A stretch of DNA of 64,000 nt from Mytilus edulis (lineage: Eukaryota; Mollusca; Bivalvia; Mytilida; Mytilidae), in assembly GCF_963676685.1 (NCBI RefSeq), contig NC_092353.1, positions 12,673,734-12,737,733 on the forward strand, read 5' to 3'. A program made the translations under genes and the position numbers. The notes under the pieces were generated by a model. It was not told the origin of the DNA. It was given only the letters and a program-made list of their open reading frames with translations, and did no database searches. Shown here one piece after another: positions 1-12,500 of this stretch. How positions within the stretch are numbered: the stretch's first letter is position 1; every line of letters starts with the position of its first letter.

Positions 1-3000
1 ACTAGTAATTGAAATTGTTGTGTTCGTCATATATAAAACGTATTATTAAAAACATTCATATACATGTATATCCATAAGTTTTTGTCTGTATGGCTTCATA
101 GTCTTAGAAGAGAGAAAAACTGGTGTCGTGATTGACACATCAATTTTTTTTTAAATTAACGTGATGATTTGTTCTAGTTGAAAAAGGTACAAAATTATTC
201 TATCTGAAGCGTTAAACTGACTGATAGACCATTAATACAAATTATTCATATTTTGAGTGAGAAGTCAGAGGTAGGAGATTTTTCTTTAATGTTTGTCAGA
301 AAAAAAATATTAAGAAATTTCAGGTGGGATATTTTATTTACATAGGGTTGAGGTGACACGGAGTTCTCCTTTTTTCCAATTCTCTCTTCTGCAACCCAGA
401 TCTTACCTTTAGTGTCGCCTATAGTTCATATCCCCGCTTTTCATAATCATATATCCCACATCCTTACTTTTTGTAACTCCCAACCACTATATCTCACTTC
501 CAAAAAGACATTCCCCCTACTCTTTGATATATTTTTCCATTTTTTATACAGCTATAAATAATCAAATAATGTGGGAATATTATAGTTCTCCGATCACATT
601 CCTTGTGATTTCAATTACTTTTTAGTCCTTTTCATCAAATGTTATCATTCTTATCGTATTTCCTGTCCAATACTGAAAACTTGAAAATTTATCAAATATT
701 GATATTTCGCCATTTTCAACCATGATCTCAAAATTGAAAATCAGTAATCGGATTTCACGCGACCCAGTGGTGCTGATGAAGATAATGTTACACGTACTTC
801 CGTACGCAAATAAAATTACATGCGCACTGAAATGGCATACAATGTAACAAATAACCTTAGCACTATTCATCCAGCCAGCTGGACAATTATCCACTCCGAT
901 CGATAAAAATATTTGTTGATGTATAATCTAAACCTTGAAGCTGGTATATTTCTTTTTAGTTTTTAAACTTTTTATTTTGTGTGATATCAGTAACTATCAT
1001 GTTGTATTTAGCAAAGCACATGTTCTTTTCTAATTACTTAAGACTTCCTCATTGTGTACTATTCGCCAATCTTAATTGAACATAAAATATTTAATCAATA
1101 AAACACACATGTATACTATATGAAAGAACTCACTTTATGAGTAGCCCACTGTAATACTGTATTCATACTAAAAAACAGCAAAACAGTTTCGGCTTGCCAA
1201 TACTTGTTTTATCTATTTGGGAGGATTAATGTTTGTATTTTATTCTAAGGATTTGGGTTTAACTCAAGTCATGTAAGATTTAGGAGACCGTTGTGATATA
1301 AACATATTGATCGTAGTAAGACGAAAACAAACCCGACGAAACCATTCCATATCACAATATTCTTTAAAAAGATCTTCTACATCTCAGAAAAAGTTATCAC
1401 ACAAAGGAGTAGGTCCGGTAAGACCTTTTTTTTTGCAGTTTTACAAAATTGTTTAAATTTAAACTTTTAGTTATTCATAGGAAGGTAGAAGGCTTTTGCT
1501 ACATACATATGGGCTGTTTTTGACAATACAATGCACATATTTCGGGTACTAACCTCATTAAGTTATGCTAAATTACTTAAATCTTCACAATTTTAGCTAT
1601 TTAGTTAAATTTTAGACGGTTTCCGTCTTAAATGAAAGTGGCCGCATTTGTGTTCATTTTTTAATATTGGAATGTAAGTTGTATTTGATAATAACACATA
1701 ACATATATAAAGGTTGAGGATGAACACGGATGCGGCCACTTTCATTTCTTACAAAAAAAAACATAAAAAAGTGACATTTTTTTTGGCATATTTGATAGAT
1801 TTTTTTCATATTTGAGCTTGAATCAGAGTGTATTAAATGACTTAATCAGTTCAAATGTGTCACGTAAACTTATTGAATCAACTGAAATAGACACTTAAGT
1901 GTTTAAAAAGTGTCCAAACTCTTTCGTCGGATAAAGTTGAAATTTGAGGTCAAAATTAGCCCTTACCGCTCCTACTCCTTTTACCAACATACAGTACGTA
2001 TCGTAACTTCTTCCAAAAAACAAAACTTTACGACAATCTACAAAAACAATAAGTACATACTCGTGTTACTATTACAAATTATCATGTCAAACCATTAAAC
2101 TGGCTAGCTAAAATATATAAAATGAGTGGGGAGGGATGGGTTATATGTATAAGGAAAAGAAACGTATGCTATTCAGAAAGGCAGACCATCGAATAACTTT
2201 TTATCAAAATAACTATTATTTATAATAAGACTCTGCACGATAGTCCAAATCATAACCGCAAGTATATGGGTAGAATACCTGCATTGCAACATACAGTAAC
2301 TTATCAAATCATACAATAGCAAACCATATATGCAACCATGTGCTCATCAAGACGTGTTGACATAACAGACACAGACATGTGTATCCGGTACAATTAATAA
2401 TTGAATCGATATATTGTGTACAAACAACTGATTCAGGCTTCAACTTTTGTCTTTAATCTGATATCAAAAGTTTGTATCTGTTTTTGTTTGTTAGTTTTAA
2501 CTTTATAATGACATTAGAACCGATTGTTCGTGCTAAAATATTATGATCTTTTTATATTTATAACATTCATGTGCAATTCAATACAAATATGTTAGTATGC
2601 ATTTCCAGTTGGTTTTATCTAATAAGTATATTTCCTGTTTATAGGAATACCCCTATCTGGTTCGACTACTGCATCATGGATACATATACATGGGAAATGA
2701 TGTCATTGAGATATTTAGAATAACAACTGCATCTCACCAAAATTTGATTAATAAACATTTGTAAATAATAAAGTATTTTCACATATAGAGGTACCTATAT
2801 ATCTTACATATCACGTGGCTCTGTACGTATACATCCAATATTGTGTTATAGTGTCATGGTGAATGCTTGTTTCTTTATCTCTTTGTTTTTGACACAACTC
2901 TGACAGCTATACCCCTATTTTTTTAACTTTTTATTCCTGTTTGTTTTGTTTACATATCGTTGTCAATATGATGACAGTTTTTACGACTGTCATACAAGTG

Positions 3001-3287
3001 CGAGGTTTAGCTTGCTATATAACCAGGTTAAATCAACCATTTTATACATAAGAAAAAGCCTGTACAATGTCAGGATTATTACAGTTTTGTCCATTCTTTT
3101 GATGTGTTTCGTGCTTTTGATTTTGCCATTTTATTAGCGTCTTTTCGTTTTGAATTTCGTCGGAGTTCATTATTATTGTGATTTTACTTTTTTCATGATG
3201 TATCTGTTGTGCTTGCTATCTTTAAGGTTATCTTATACAGTTGTGTGCCATTTCTATGCAATCTCCTGGATCACACTTCAGTAATAA
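1..3287. other. AT-rich intergenic region with short repeats
   Basis: No coding region is supported. It contains a fold-back at 1630-1748 and, at about 2985-3215, a copy of a dispersed mussel repeat (words aaccaggtt, aatgtcaggatt, tgattttgcca, tttcgttttgaattt). Short open frames on both strands lack domain signatures. Confidence 0.6.
1630..1748. repeat. Fold-back with ~29-bp arms
   Basis: The left arm aatgaaagtggccgca...gtgttcat (1631-1657) is repeated inverted at about 1720-1747 (tgaacac...tgcggccactttcatt), with about 62 bp between. The arms are nearly identical apart from two or three bases. Probably a relic of a small inverted-repeat transposon or a hairpin. Confidence 0.6.
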
Positions 3288-3510
3288 CATAATGACGGGT
3301 TGTATAAGTACAATACAAAGCCACGTCATATGCAACACGAAACACAAAAAGCCTTACAGAAAAAGGATATAAGAAAAAATGAAAGACAAAAATATAAAAA
3401 TTATCATAGAACAATAATACAATGACGGGATATATAAGTACAGTACAAAGTGACGTCATATGTGACAAATAAACACAAAAAGGCATACAGAAACAGCATA
3501 TTAGGATAAA
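3288..3510 (+). repeat. Two ~90-bp direct repeats preceding the RT element
   Basis: A block with the shared words aatgacggg, tataagtaca, acgtcatatg and aaacacaaaaag occurs at about 3291-3378 and again at about 3421-3507, roughly 131 bp apart and moderately diverged. The second copy runs straight into the reverse-transcriptase reading frame. Tandem arrangement at the 5' side fits a retroelement with repeated 5' sequence. Confidence 0.6.
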
Positions 3511-4248
3511 TCCTACTTTGTAAAGGATCACTCTGATTCGAACAAAAAATTCTCTAAAACTGATATTATCAAGATGCTTGATATCTTGATTGACAACATA
3601 TTTGTTACGTTCGGAGGACGTGTTTTTCAACAGACTGTCGGCATTCCAATGGGAACAAACTGTGCCCCTCTACTTGCCGACTTGTTTCTTTATTATTACG
3701 AGGTTGACTTCATGCAGGAACTTCTTAGGAAGAAAGATAAGAAGTTAGCTATATCCTTTAACTCTACTTTTCGCTATATAGATGATGTTCTTTCACTAAA
3801 TAAATCTAAATTTGGTGACTATGTGGAACGCATTTATCGAATCGAGCTAGCTATAAAGGATACTACAGATACAGTTAAGTCGGCCTCATATCTTGACTTA
3901 CATCTAGAAATTGACAATGAGGGTCGGTTAAAAACAAAACTTTACGACAAAAGAGATGATTTCAGCTTTCCAACTGTGAACTTTCCATTTCTAAGTAGCA
4001 ACATTCCAGCAGCACCTGCATACGGGGTATATATCTCCCAATTGATACGACATTCCCGTGCTTGCATTTCCTATCATGATTTTCTTGATAGAGGGTTGCT
4101 GCTCAAAGGGAAGCTTTTAAACCAAGAGTTCCAAATGGTGAAGTTGAAATCATCCCTTCGTAAATTTTACGGACGCCATCACGAGTTGGTTGACCGTTAT
4201 GGAATAACAGTTTCACAAATGATATCGGATATGTTCCTTACGTCATAA
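3511..4248 (+). mobile_element. Reverse-transcriptase fragment (probably Penelope-like)
   Basis: An open frame with reverse-transcriptase signatures. From the ATG at 3574, residues 23-27 are G-I-P-M-G followed by T-N-C-A-P-L-L-A-D-L-F-L, and residues 66-71 are F-R-Y-I-D-D, the catalytic palm motif with both Asp present. The frame is open from about 3507 after a TAG. The N-terminal RT motifs (first catalytic Asp) and any endonuclease are missing, so it is a 5'-truncated, inactive copy. The wording G-x-x-M-G-T-x-x-A-P-x-x-A-x-L-F resembles Penelope-like elements, but the class assignment is from memory and uncertain. Confidence 0.75.
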
Positions 4249-4565
4249 CTACAATCCCCTTCCCTTTCATGAATGTGACCTACCGTATTAGAATATTTAC
4301 CGGATTTGTTATCACATAAGCAACACGACGGGTGCCCATGTGGAGCAGGATCTGCTTACCCTTCCGGAGCACCTGCGATCACCCCTAGTTTTTTGGTGGA
4401 GTTCGTGTTATTTATTCTTTAGTTTTCTATGTTGTGTCGTGTGTGTGTACTGTTGTTTGTTTGTCTTTTTCATTTTTAGTCATGGCGTTGTCAGTTTGTT
4501 TTAGATTTATGAGTTTGACTGTCCCTTTGGTATCTTTCGTCCCTCTTTTAGCACAAATGAAAGAC
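4249..4565 (+). mobile_element. 3' non-coding tail of the RT element
   Basis: The same tail follows the other two copies in this window (reverse complement at about 16220-16500, direct at 21943-22155): words acgggtgcc, gcaggatctgcttacc, ccggagcacctg and a gactgtccctttggtatctttcgtccctc end. Two overlapping open frames of about 82 codons here are not credible genes. Confidence 0.7.
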
Positions 4566-4689
4566 AAGAATAAACAAACAATCATAAAACAATTGCAGTT
4601 AATGCGAGTCACTTCGGAGCTTTTGACACACCAATATGAAAGCATGGCAATCTTAATCGATTTGACAAGCTTTAACACGTAAGTACAAA

Positions 4690-6480
4690 TATAATCTTAA
4701 CCTTGAAGCTGGTTTATCTCATTTAAGTTTTGTATTTTTGTGTTTTACGTATTGTATTGTTTATTATCAGTAACTATTATGTCGTCTTTATCAAAACACA
4801 CAATCTCTTTTTCTTATCATCCTCAGTCTTTTTCTAAATACATATTATACAAGGCAAGCATTCAGGCTTGAAATCACAAACATATTTTAATTGAACAAAC
4901 ACAAATGTTAATCGTGGACACTGTAGTTGAGCTTATTACTAAATACACTTTTCCCTTTGTGTGGTTCTTAAATTTCAAAATGTTTAATATATATAATGAC
5001 AAAAAAATCATCAGAATCATCTAACCAAGTAATTGCATACTACCAGGATATTTTAGTTTATCGGCAATTTTTACATTTTTTCCTTTGATGTGTACTCGCT
5101 GACAATGTCAGTATCAGTTGACTGGCCGTGATATAAAAATTATTGGGTTAGTACGCAAATGAAACGCGAAAGGATCTACTTTCCCCTTTCATTCCAAAAA
5201 TTGCGCGTGATTTTTTTTTTGGCGAATAAAATACACTTGTCATCGTTTGAAATTTTATCAAAGTTAGTTTAGCCCTTTTTTATTCATACAATACCAATAC
5301 CATGATACATAGCCTGGTGCTGTTCCAAGTATAGTTTTCTTTTCTGTTTCTTGAGAAGTATTTGTTTTACCTGTTCAGACACTTTAAAGTGTTACAATTC
5401 GTATTTAGACGCAACACATAAGTAGTGACCAAAACGGTACTGCTATCGCAGGAGATAAGCAATAAAAAAAAATTAAAAGTATATGCATTTTCGACATTTT
5501 TGTGGGACCATTATATATTTATAAAACAAAGAACAAAAAAGTGAACATACTCAAATGCAGATCTAGGATAAATTTTAAAAGGGAATAACCGGGCGCACGA
5601 AACTAGAAAACGTTTTGTGCGGAACAGACATGAGGCAAAAAGTCTGCATTGACCAAAGGAATTAAGGAAAGAATTTGGCCTTGCAACAGTCCACCTACGG
5701 ACCCCTCAAAGAGTTGTTACAAGGGTTCTTTACGTGCAAAGAGCGTGGCACTCTCCTTACACGAGGCATCGGATTTAACGTCCCCCTTCTGAACGGACGT
5801 GACTGCGAACTTGATACATCCCGCACAGCCAAACGGACGCCCAACTTCGGCAAGAGTTATACTGCCGGTCGGGAGAAGACCAAGTGACCATATTTCTATA
5901 CCCCAGTTATCCTTAATTATAAGGAGGTTATGGAGATGATAATACAGTAGTTACAATATGTTTGAAAAAGCATATACAATACCAGGAAAATGACATTTGT
6001 TATCCATATGCATTCGTTTGAGCCATTGATTTCGCCATTTGATTAGGGACTTTTCGTTTTTAATCCTCTTCGGAAATGGATATATTTATGATTTTCCTTT
6101 TCATGACATAGTTATACCGTTATCGATTAGAAAACTGCATTACAGTTATTCATCTTTGTTACTAATCTGCAGACTACATAAAACTACACGTACTTATTTT
6201 TAGGATTTAGTTATTTTATCAAAGATAGGATTTTACTAGAAAAAAACATAAAGTTTATCGAAAGAACTGTTTTAGGAAATACTTTCATGATTGGGTTAAA
6301 CATCACGTCCTTTATATGGTCAGTAGTGATATTCTAGATTTGTACTAAACAATACCATAACGATAACCTTAACCTCGAGTGCAAGCGTATGTGTTCCATC
6401 TAAGATAAGATAAATCTGACCTTTTCGCTACCTCTTCGTGTCGGTACAGTTCTTATTATCCTGGAATCAATGCTATAGCA
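4690..6480. other. Intergenic region upstream of the EGF/ShK gene
   Basis: AT-rich. Holds a GC-richer island (5640-5890) and a dispersed mussel repeat at about 5945-6108 (words tgttatccata, cgccatttgattagggac, ttttcgtttt). The promoter of the EGF/ShK gene should lie here or further upstream, but I cannot place a TATA box or start site with confidence. Confidence 0.5.
5640..5890 (+). other. GC-richer island with a 70-codon open frame
   Basis: Base composition differs sharply from the AT-rich surroundings, and an open frame runs to a TGA at 5885-5887 without an ATG near its start. The encoded peptide (ending K-R-T-P-N-F-G-K-S-Y-T-A-G-R-E-K-T-K) shows no domain I know. It may be a fragment of a retroelement or of a transferred transcript; I cannot decide. 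Confidence 0.3.
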
Positions 6481-6565
6481 ATGAGAAGGTTTTCTTTATC
6501 TGTGTTTATTTTGCTGTTTTTTGTACAGACTATTGAATCCTTTCTACCTAAAACTACTGGCCAAC
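6481..6565 (+). CDS. Exon 1: signal peptide
   Basis: ATG followed by two Arg and a hydrophobic core (SLSVFILLFFVQT), then I-E-S, a plausible signal peptidase site, and the start of the mature chain (FLPKTTGQ). The exon ends after one base of the next codon (phase 1) at a strong donor gtaagt, the same phase used by every downstream exon. This is the only recognisable signal peptide upstream of the EGF exons on this strand. No convincing TATA box was identified upstream, and a non-coding first exon further 5' cannot be excluded. Confidence 0.8.
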
Positions 6566-9500
6566 GTAAGTATTGAATATCCAAATAAACATAATGTCGT
6601 AATGTCGTATTATTGCAATTGACATGTCATCTAAAAATGGGAGAAATATATGAAGCTTTGTTTATGTGACTCGTTTTCGTTTTTATATATGTGTTGTATA
6701 TTCTCAGTAGTTACGGTTTGGTGTATAAAATATGTTTATGCAAGTTTGCAACAAGTGTGTATTGATTCCGTCACAAAAAATATATCAAGCACAAAAAATT
6801 CCAAGGTCTACAAAGAATTTGACTAAATCATACTGAGAGAACACAAATAAGCTATCGTCACGAAATGATCGATGAGAAACTTTGTGGTCCCACACATACG
6901 TTGTTTGTCTTTTATACTTTTTATATTGATTATGCTATTATCGATTCTATTAATCAACATTTTCGTTACCTTTTCGCTCTCTTTTTTTTACAATTTGTTT
7001 ATAAAACGACATAGCTATATATATAGGAAGACGCTGTATAAGTGCCAATGAGACAACGCTCCAGCCAAGTAACAATTTATAAAAGTAAACCAATATAGAT
7101 CAAGGTACGGCCTTCAACACGGAGTTTTAGATATATTTAGATAATGTTCCGTGTCCTGGTTTTGGGTCAAATCATCTAAATTACCAATTAATAAACTGCA
7201 TAATTAAACCATCTGTCGGTTATCCAGGTCAAAAATTAAAATATTTCAAATTGATATATGAAATTATAATCCTGGAACCTTTGATAACTATTGAAATGTT
7301 AGAATGTGTACAGGGACCAGTTAAAAACGTAAAAAAAGGAAAGAGGCGGATAATTCAAATAAAGGTGACATTTTGTTTTCTACAACTATTGTATTACATA
7401 ACTTAATAAGCATTAGGTATTTGTTGTGTTAGTAATTAAAGTTTGTTTCTAAAATATTCTGATTAATTTCACCTGTAAAAAATGTCTTTATGTTTTTATA
7501 TGAAAAAAATATTTAAAATAATTGTTGTATATAAAAATGCATGTGGTTACATTATTGAGTAAACTACGTTTGTTAAATGTTTTTAAATGAAACAAGGTTT
7601 CTGTTTTATTTATTTTTTGGTCGAAAGTAGCCTAAAAAATGCAAACACTTTTGTTCAAAGTATTTATGTTTTTATCTTATAACAGGACAACATATTTTTT
7701 TAAGAAAAAAAAAATAGAAGTTATTAAATGTGCTAAAACTATTAAGTAAAGTACATTTGTGAAAAGTTCAAAAATATAATTAGGTTTTGGTATAATTATT
7801 TTCTTTTTGATTAATACCATTTGATATTTTATGATAATTATATAAAAACCAAATATGAATACAATCATCCAACACTATTACTTAACAGTTTAACCTAATT
7901 CAATAAACTTTAAAATTTTGTCACCTTCGAAATTTTTTTTTTTATGTCAGAATCTTAAGATAAAGCTCTCGTAGTGTGTAAACGTCAAAGAACTCTTGTT
8001 TTTTTTAATTCAATCTATATTATTAATTTTTAAACAATGGTAATAATATTAATTCTGCAGTTTGAAATTTCTCTTTCAATTCTAGAAAAACATAACATTT
8101 AAACATTGTATTTGTGTACATGAATAAATACATGAACTACAATGTACTTCGCAAATTTATTTAGTTGTTTTATGTCATTTGAAAAGAGTGAGTGGTGAAA
8201 AATAATGTTTATCCAATTCCTGAACCAATGCATGTAAATATCATAAACTTAATCTTCTGTGCACCAATTTATCATTTTTAAGCATCCATATCGTATAATT
8301 GTCAAAAACAGTTCTCTCAGTCTGTTATGATGTGCAAATATGGCTGCTCATTAATTGTCGTGCTTTGAAGCCGTAGTTTATCGATTGTCAGCCAAGAAAA
8401 CAATCAACAAAGAAGCATGGATAATTAGTACGTGTTATATGTGTAATACGAGCATAATAGTTTATTTCAATTACAGATCCATGCGTATTGCGATCATCAG
8501 ATTTTTACGAGTAAGGTCACGCCGAGTTCCCTTCATACGGTAAACATATCGGCGAATTGTTTACTGGAAGCGAGCAATTAAAAAAAAAACTTCTAAATTT
8601 GGACATATTTTTAGAATTTTCATGAGAAAAAGGAATATGTACATAGGTTCAATAATACAACTTGCCATTTAGTTATAAAAGAAACAAATGCATATTTTTT
8701 TTCAAAATAAAGTTTCTAATGACTTTAACAATTAATAGAAACGATATCTGAAAATAATCTTTTGTTCAATGTATATATACGAAGGCAATAGAGAAGATAC
8801 CACATCTGAATACCTCAACAAAACATTTCCATCTTTTTTCATGATGTCACAAACTTAATAATCCCGCTTTGCTATCCAATACACAAAATATCAAATAATT
8901 TATGAGCTTATCAATGAACCAGATTATTGACAAACCCTTCAATTTGTTCCTTAGACTTTGGACTTTGATATGTAGTGTGATAAGTTCGGACATGTTCATA
9001 CCCCATAAACATGATACGGTTCAATTTTGGTATCAGTGCGTCTTAGTCACATTTGTTAACACTACTGCACTAGTGATAAAAGAATTTGTGCTAGGACAAT
9101 ATACACATCCGAAATAGTAACATTCGTAAGACATTTTGTTTTATGTTTGCTTATCGTTAAATTTAAGTTGTTATTTGATATTTTAGCGACCCGTAAAATA
9201 AATTGTGAAGAAAAGAAATCTTTTGAAATGTACCAAGCGAGGAATATGGCCATTTTTATATTATAGTTCGTTTCTGTGTGTATTACATTATAACGTTGTG
9301 TCGTTTGTTTTCTCTTATTTTTGAGTGTAAATTCACATTGCGATAAGACGCGTCACGGTACTTGTCTATCCCAAATTCATGTATTTGGTTTTGATGTTAT
9401 ATATATATGTTATATTTGTTATTCTCGTGGGATTTTGTCTATGTGTGTTACATTTTAGTGTTATGTCGTTGTTCTCCTCTTATATTTAATGCGTTTCCCT

Positions 9501-12500
9501 CGGTTTTAGTTTGTTACCCCGGTTTTGAACAGCGGTATACTACTGTTGCCTTTATTGATTGGTATACGTGTGATAAATGTCCAATTGCAAATGTTTTATC
9601 CATTAATGAATATTAACCTACATGTGTATGTATCAAATATGAGATTCATATCTGTACAATGATGTGAATGACCACTTAGTCTAGTAAATATATCTTTGTT
9701 TTGAAATTTACGAACATTACTTATTGATGAATAAATACCAAATCTTATTTATTTATTGGATAGCTAAAAGCCAAATTTAAATTGAAGAGGCTCAATAAGA
9801 CAGCCTGAAATGTCTAATGTAAACATTTGCCTCAATTAGATAGATTATGAATACTTAATTTGTCCACATATATAAATATTATTTTATCATATTTGGATTA
9901 TGACCATGTATTGTTCCATGGGTTAGGTATTCAACGAAACAAAGGACATGATTACAAAGCAAAAAAAAAAAAAAAAATTGTAATTAAGGAAAATTTTTTG
10001 GTGTTTAAAAATATATACATATATATGTATGACAAAATCAATCTAGAAAGACTTACTACTATTATATATATTTCGGCATGTGGTACCGAATGTTGCTTGC
10101 AAGGTTCTTGTCATCATAATCACAAAACTAAGACAAGTATATGTGCTTGTCACCATGGCTTCAAAGGTCAAAATTGCGATTTAGGTAAGTTTCCTCTCAA
10201 GTTTAGAGTGAAAGACTCACTGTGCTAGCTCATAGCTAATATGAATATACTTCCATAACATGTATAATGTCCTATACTACGAAGTTTGTACAGCCACTTT
10301 TCAAGAGCAGTATTAGTTGCGTTCCAAATAAACACACTCATACGTTTCTGTGTAAAATATTCTTATGTAATTAAGCAGAACATCCTAAGATCGACGACGG
10401 ATAACAAAATACCTGAACTTAATTTAATTTAAGTTTTGGTGAATATGAGTGGTCTACATGCTCGTTTTTTTTATCCTTCATCCAATTGTTTGATAACGAA
10501 ACTGTAATCAAAGTTCGGCCTTCCGAATTTAAGGACATTTCATTAATATACAATTGAAATGGACAGAACATATTTCGGCTAAAAATGTTAGGCGCGATTT
10601 TAATCACTGAATTACCTTGTGCTCATACTTTACTACTTGACAACTTTGAATGGATCTGATAATTACACAAAACAACACAAATTTTTAGCGAAGTCCTCGA
10701 AAATAAGTTTTATTCAGTCATATTCTTTGTGACATTAAACTTTTGCTGTAGTCCCTTTCAATACTATTGCTTATCGGGTTTGAAATATCATGAATGTTTA
10801 ACAAGGTGTACAGTTTAAAGAAAATCAAGTGCACATTTCATATTAACAAAATAAACGTGTACTGAAATAAAATAAAGATGTGGAAAGTCCATATAAATAT
10901 TTCTAAAAAAAAGACAAATATCCCCATAATGGTCTGTTGCTGTACATATCAGATATTTTCATCGACTTTCAAAGGTTTCGGTACTGATACATCTTTGGAT
11001 TTCAAATGTTTGGCTTTGGGCGTTCCTAATGAAGATAAATCCAGAAAAGCACTTCGGACGCAAGAAATTATTAAACGTGTTGATTTCAATTTTTTTCTGT
11101 GCATTAGAGTATCTAAAACCAAGTAGTTTCGTAATTTGTCAATAGGCGGGTATAACCATAATCATGCACACTTTTCTTTTGTTGATTTAAAAAACATGGT
11201 TGGTTTATGCTTCTTTATTCTTCTAAACAAATAGACTAACTTTTCTAGTATGAGACAAAAGAATTAGTTTTTTTTATATATTCTGTTTGTAAACGGATGT
11301 TTCAATGTTCGCTTTATCTTTTCAGTTGACCGTAAGTAAGATATGTGAGTTTAACTTTAAATTATGTGTGCTGTCGTTACTATAATCTATACATCAAGCA
11401 AAATGATGTATCCCCGACAACTCAAAAATAAGAAAAGATAACGCCTTACACTACTTAAAAGTGTTGTCTAGTGATCTAAACACTATGTTTGTTAATTTAC
11501 TGGAGAAAAAGAAAACACAAGTTAGAATGATTACCAAATAGCATTATTGATATTGATACTTTTTGTAATCATGTACTAATATAGACATAGATTATTAAAA
11601 TAATAAAATAATAAAATTATAAAGTTTATAGACGCTATCGGGGTTCATGGCAATATAATGAAGAGAAAAAAATCACAATTCTCATCAGCTTCTACTTTAA
11701 TCGACACATAAACAATCATTAGACAAAAAAAATAAAAAAATCGTCATAATATTTCATTGGATCAAAGGTGAATATTTGCTATTTTATGTTGTAAAGACAT
11801 AAGTATCCACATGTGAAATGCATGCGCGCATGTGTGCCTGATATCAAGCAAACACTTTCATTGGCTTGAACATATCTAATTTACATATGCAAATGCCAGC
11901 ACCAAGTGAGGAATAAAACAGTTGTTATGTATTCGTTTGATGTGTTTGAGCGTTTGATTTTTTCTTTTGACAAGTGACTTTCCGTTTTATATTTTCCTCG
12001 GAATTCGGAATTTTGTTTTTGTACTTTTTCATACGTTGACTGTCAATATATATTATAGCAATGAAAAAGCAATACTAACAAATGCTTGTGACGACAATAT
12101 TTAGATTGTAGCCCAAATCCATGCCGTCACAATGGTCAATGTCTTAATACTAACGCTGGATTTGTGTGTAACTGTACACAAGGACTCAGAGGACAACATT
12201 GCGAACAGGGTAAGTTACATTTTAGAACATTAAGTTTTAATTCGATTATGTGACAATACATTCTACTGTAAAGGCATTGAATGATTAGTTTGATATATAA
12301 TTTTGTGAAACTGTATGATATGAATTAAAACTTTTTTGCAAGGATTTTACGGACAGCAGCGATTTAAAATGACTGCTGCAGCTGTTCAACTTGACGAACA
12401 TTTATGTTGCATTTTTAAAAGTTATATGAACAGCATTTAAAAACCAGAACAATATTATTCATTGATATTTTTTAATGATCTATGTGATGGTTTTAAAAAT

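Larger units (their letters stand above)
6566..10076 (+). other. Intron 1 (about 3.5 kb)
   Basis: Lies between the signal-peptide exon and EGF1. Contains dispersed mussel repeats at about 7024-7130 (ccaatgagacaac ... caaggtacggccttcaacacgga) and about 9280-9560 (ttctcctcttatatttaatgcg ... gaacagcggtatac), the rest being very AT-rich. No other coding exon is evident, apart from a doubtful micro-exon-like site at 9187-9192. Confidence 0.6.

Noticed and set aside
3271-3630. 119-codon minus-strand open frame
   Set aside because: Antisense to the tandem repeats and to the start of the RT frame; low-complexity hydrophobic, with no domain features.
10041-10076. Alternative EGF1 acceptor at gaaag/actt (10050)
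   Set aside because: 28 bases precede the first Cys codon, so it is out of phase with the phase-1 upstream exon.
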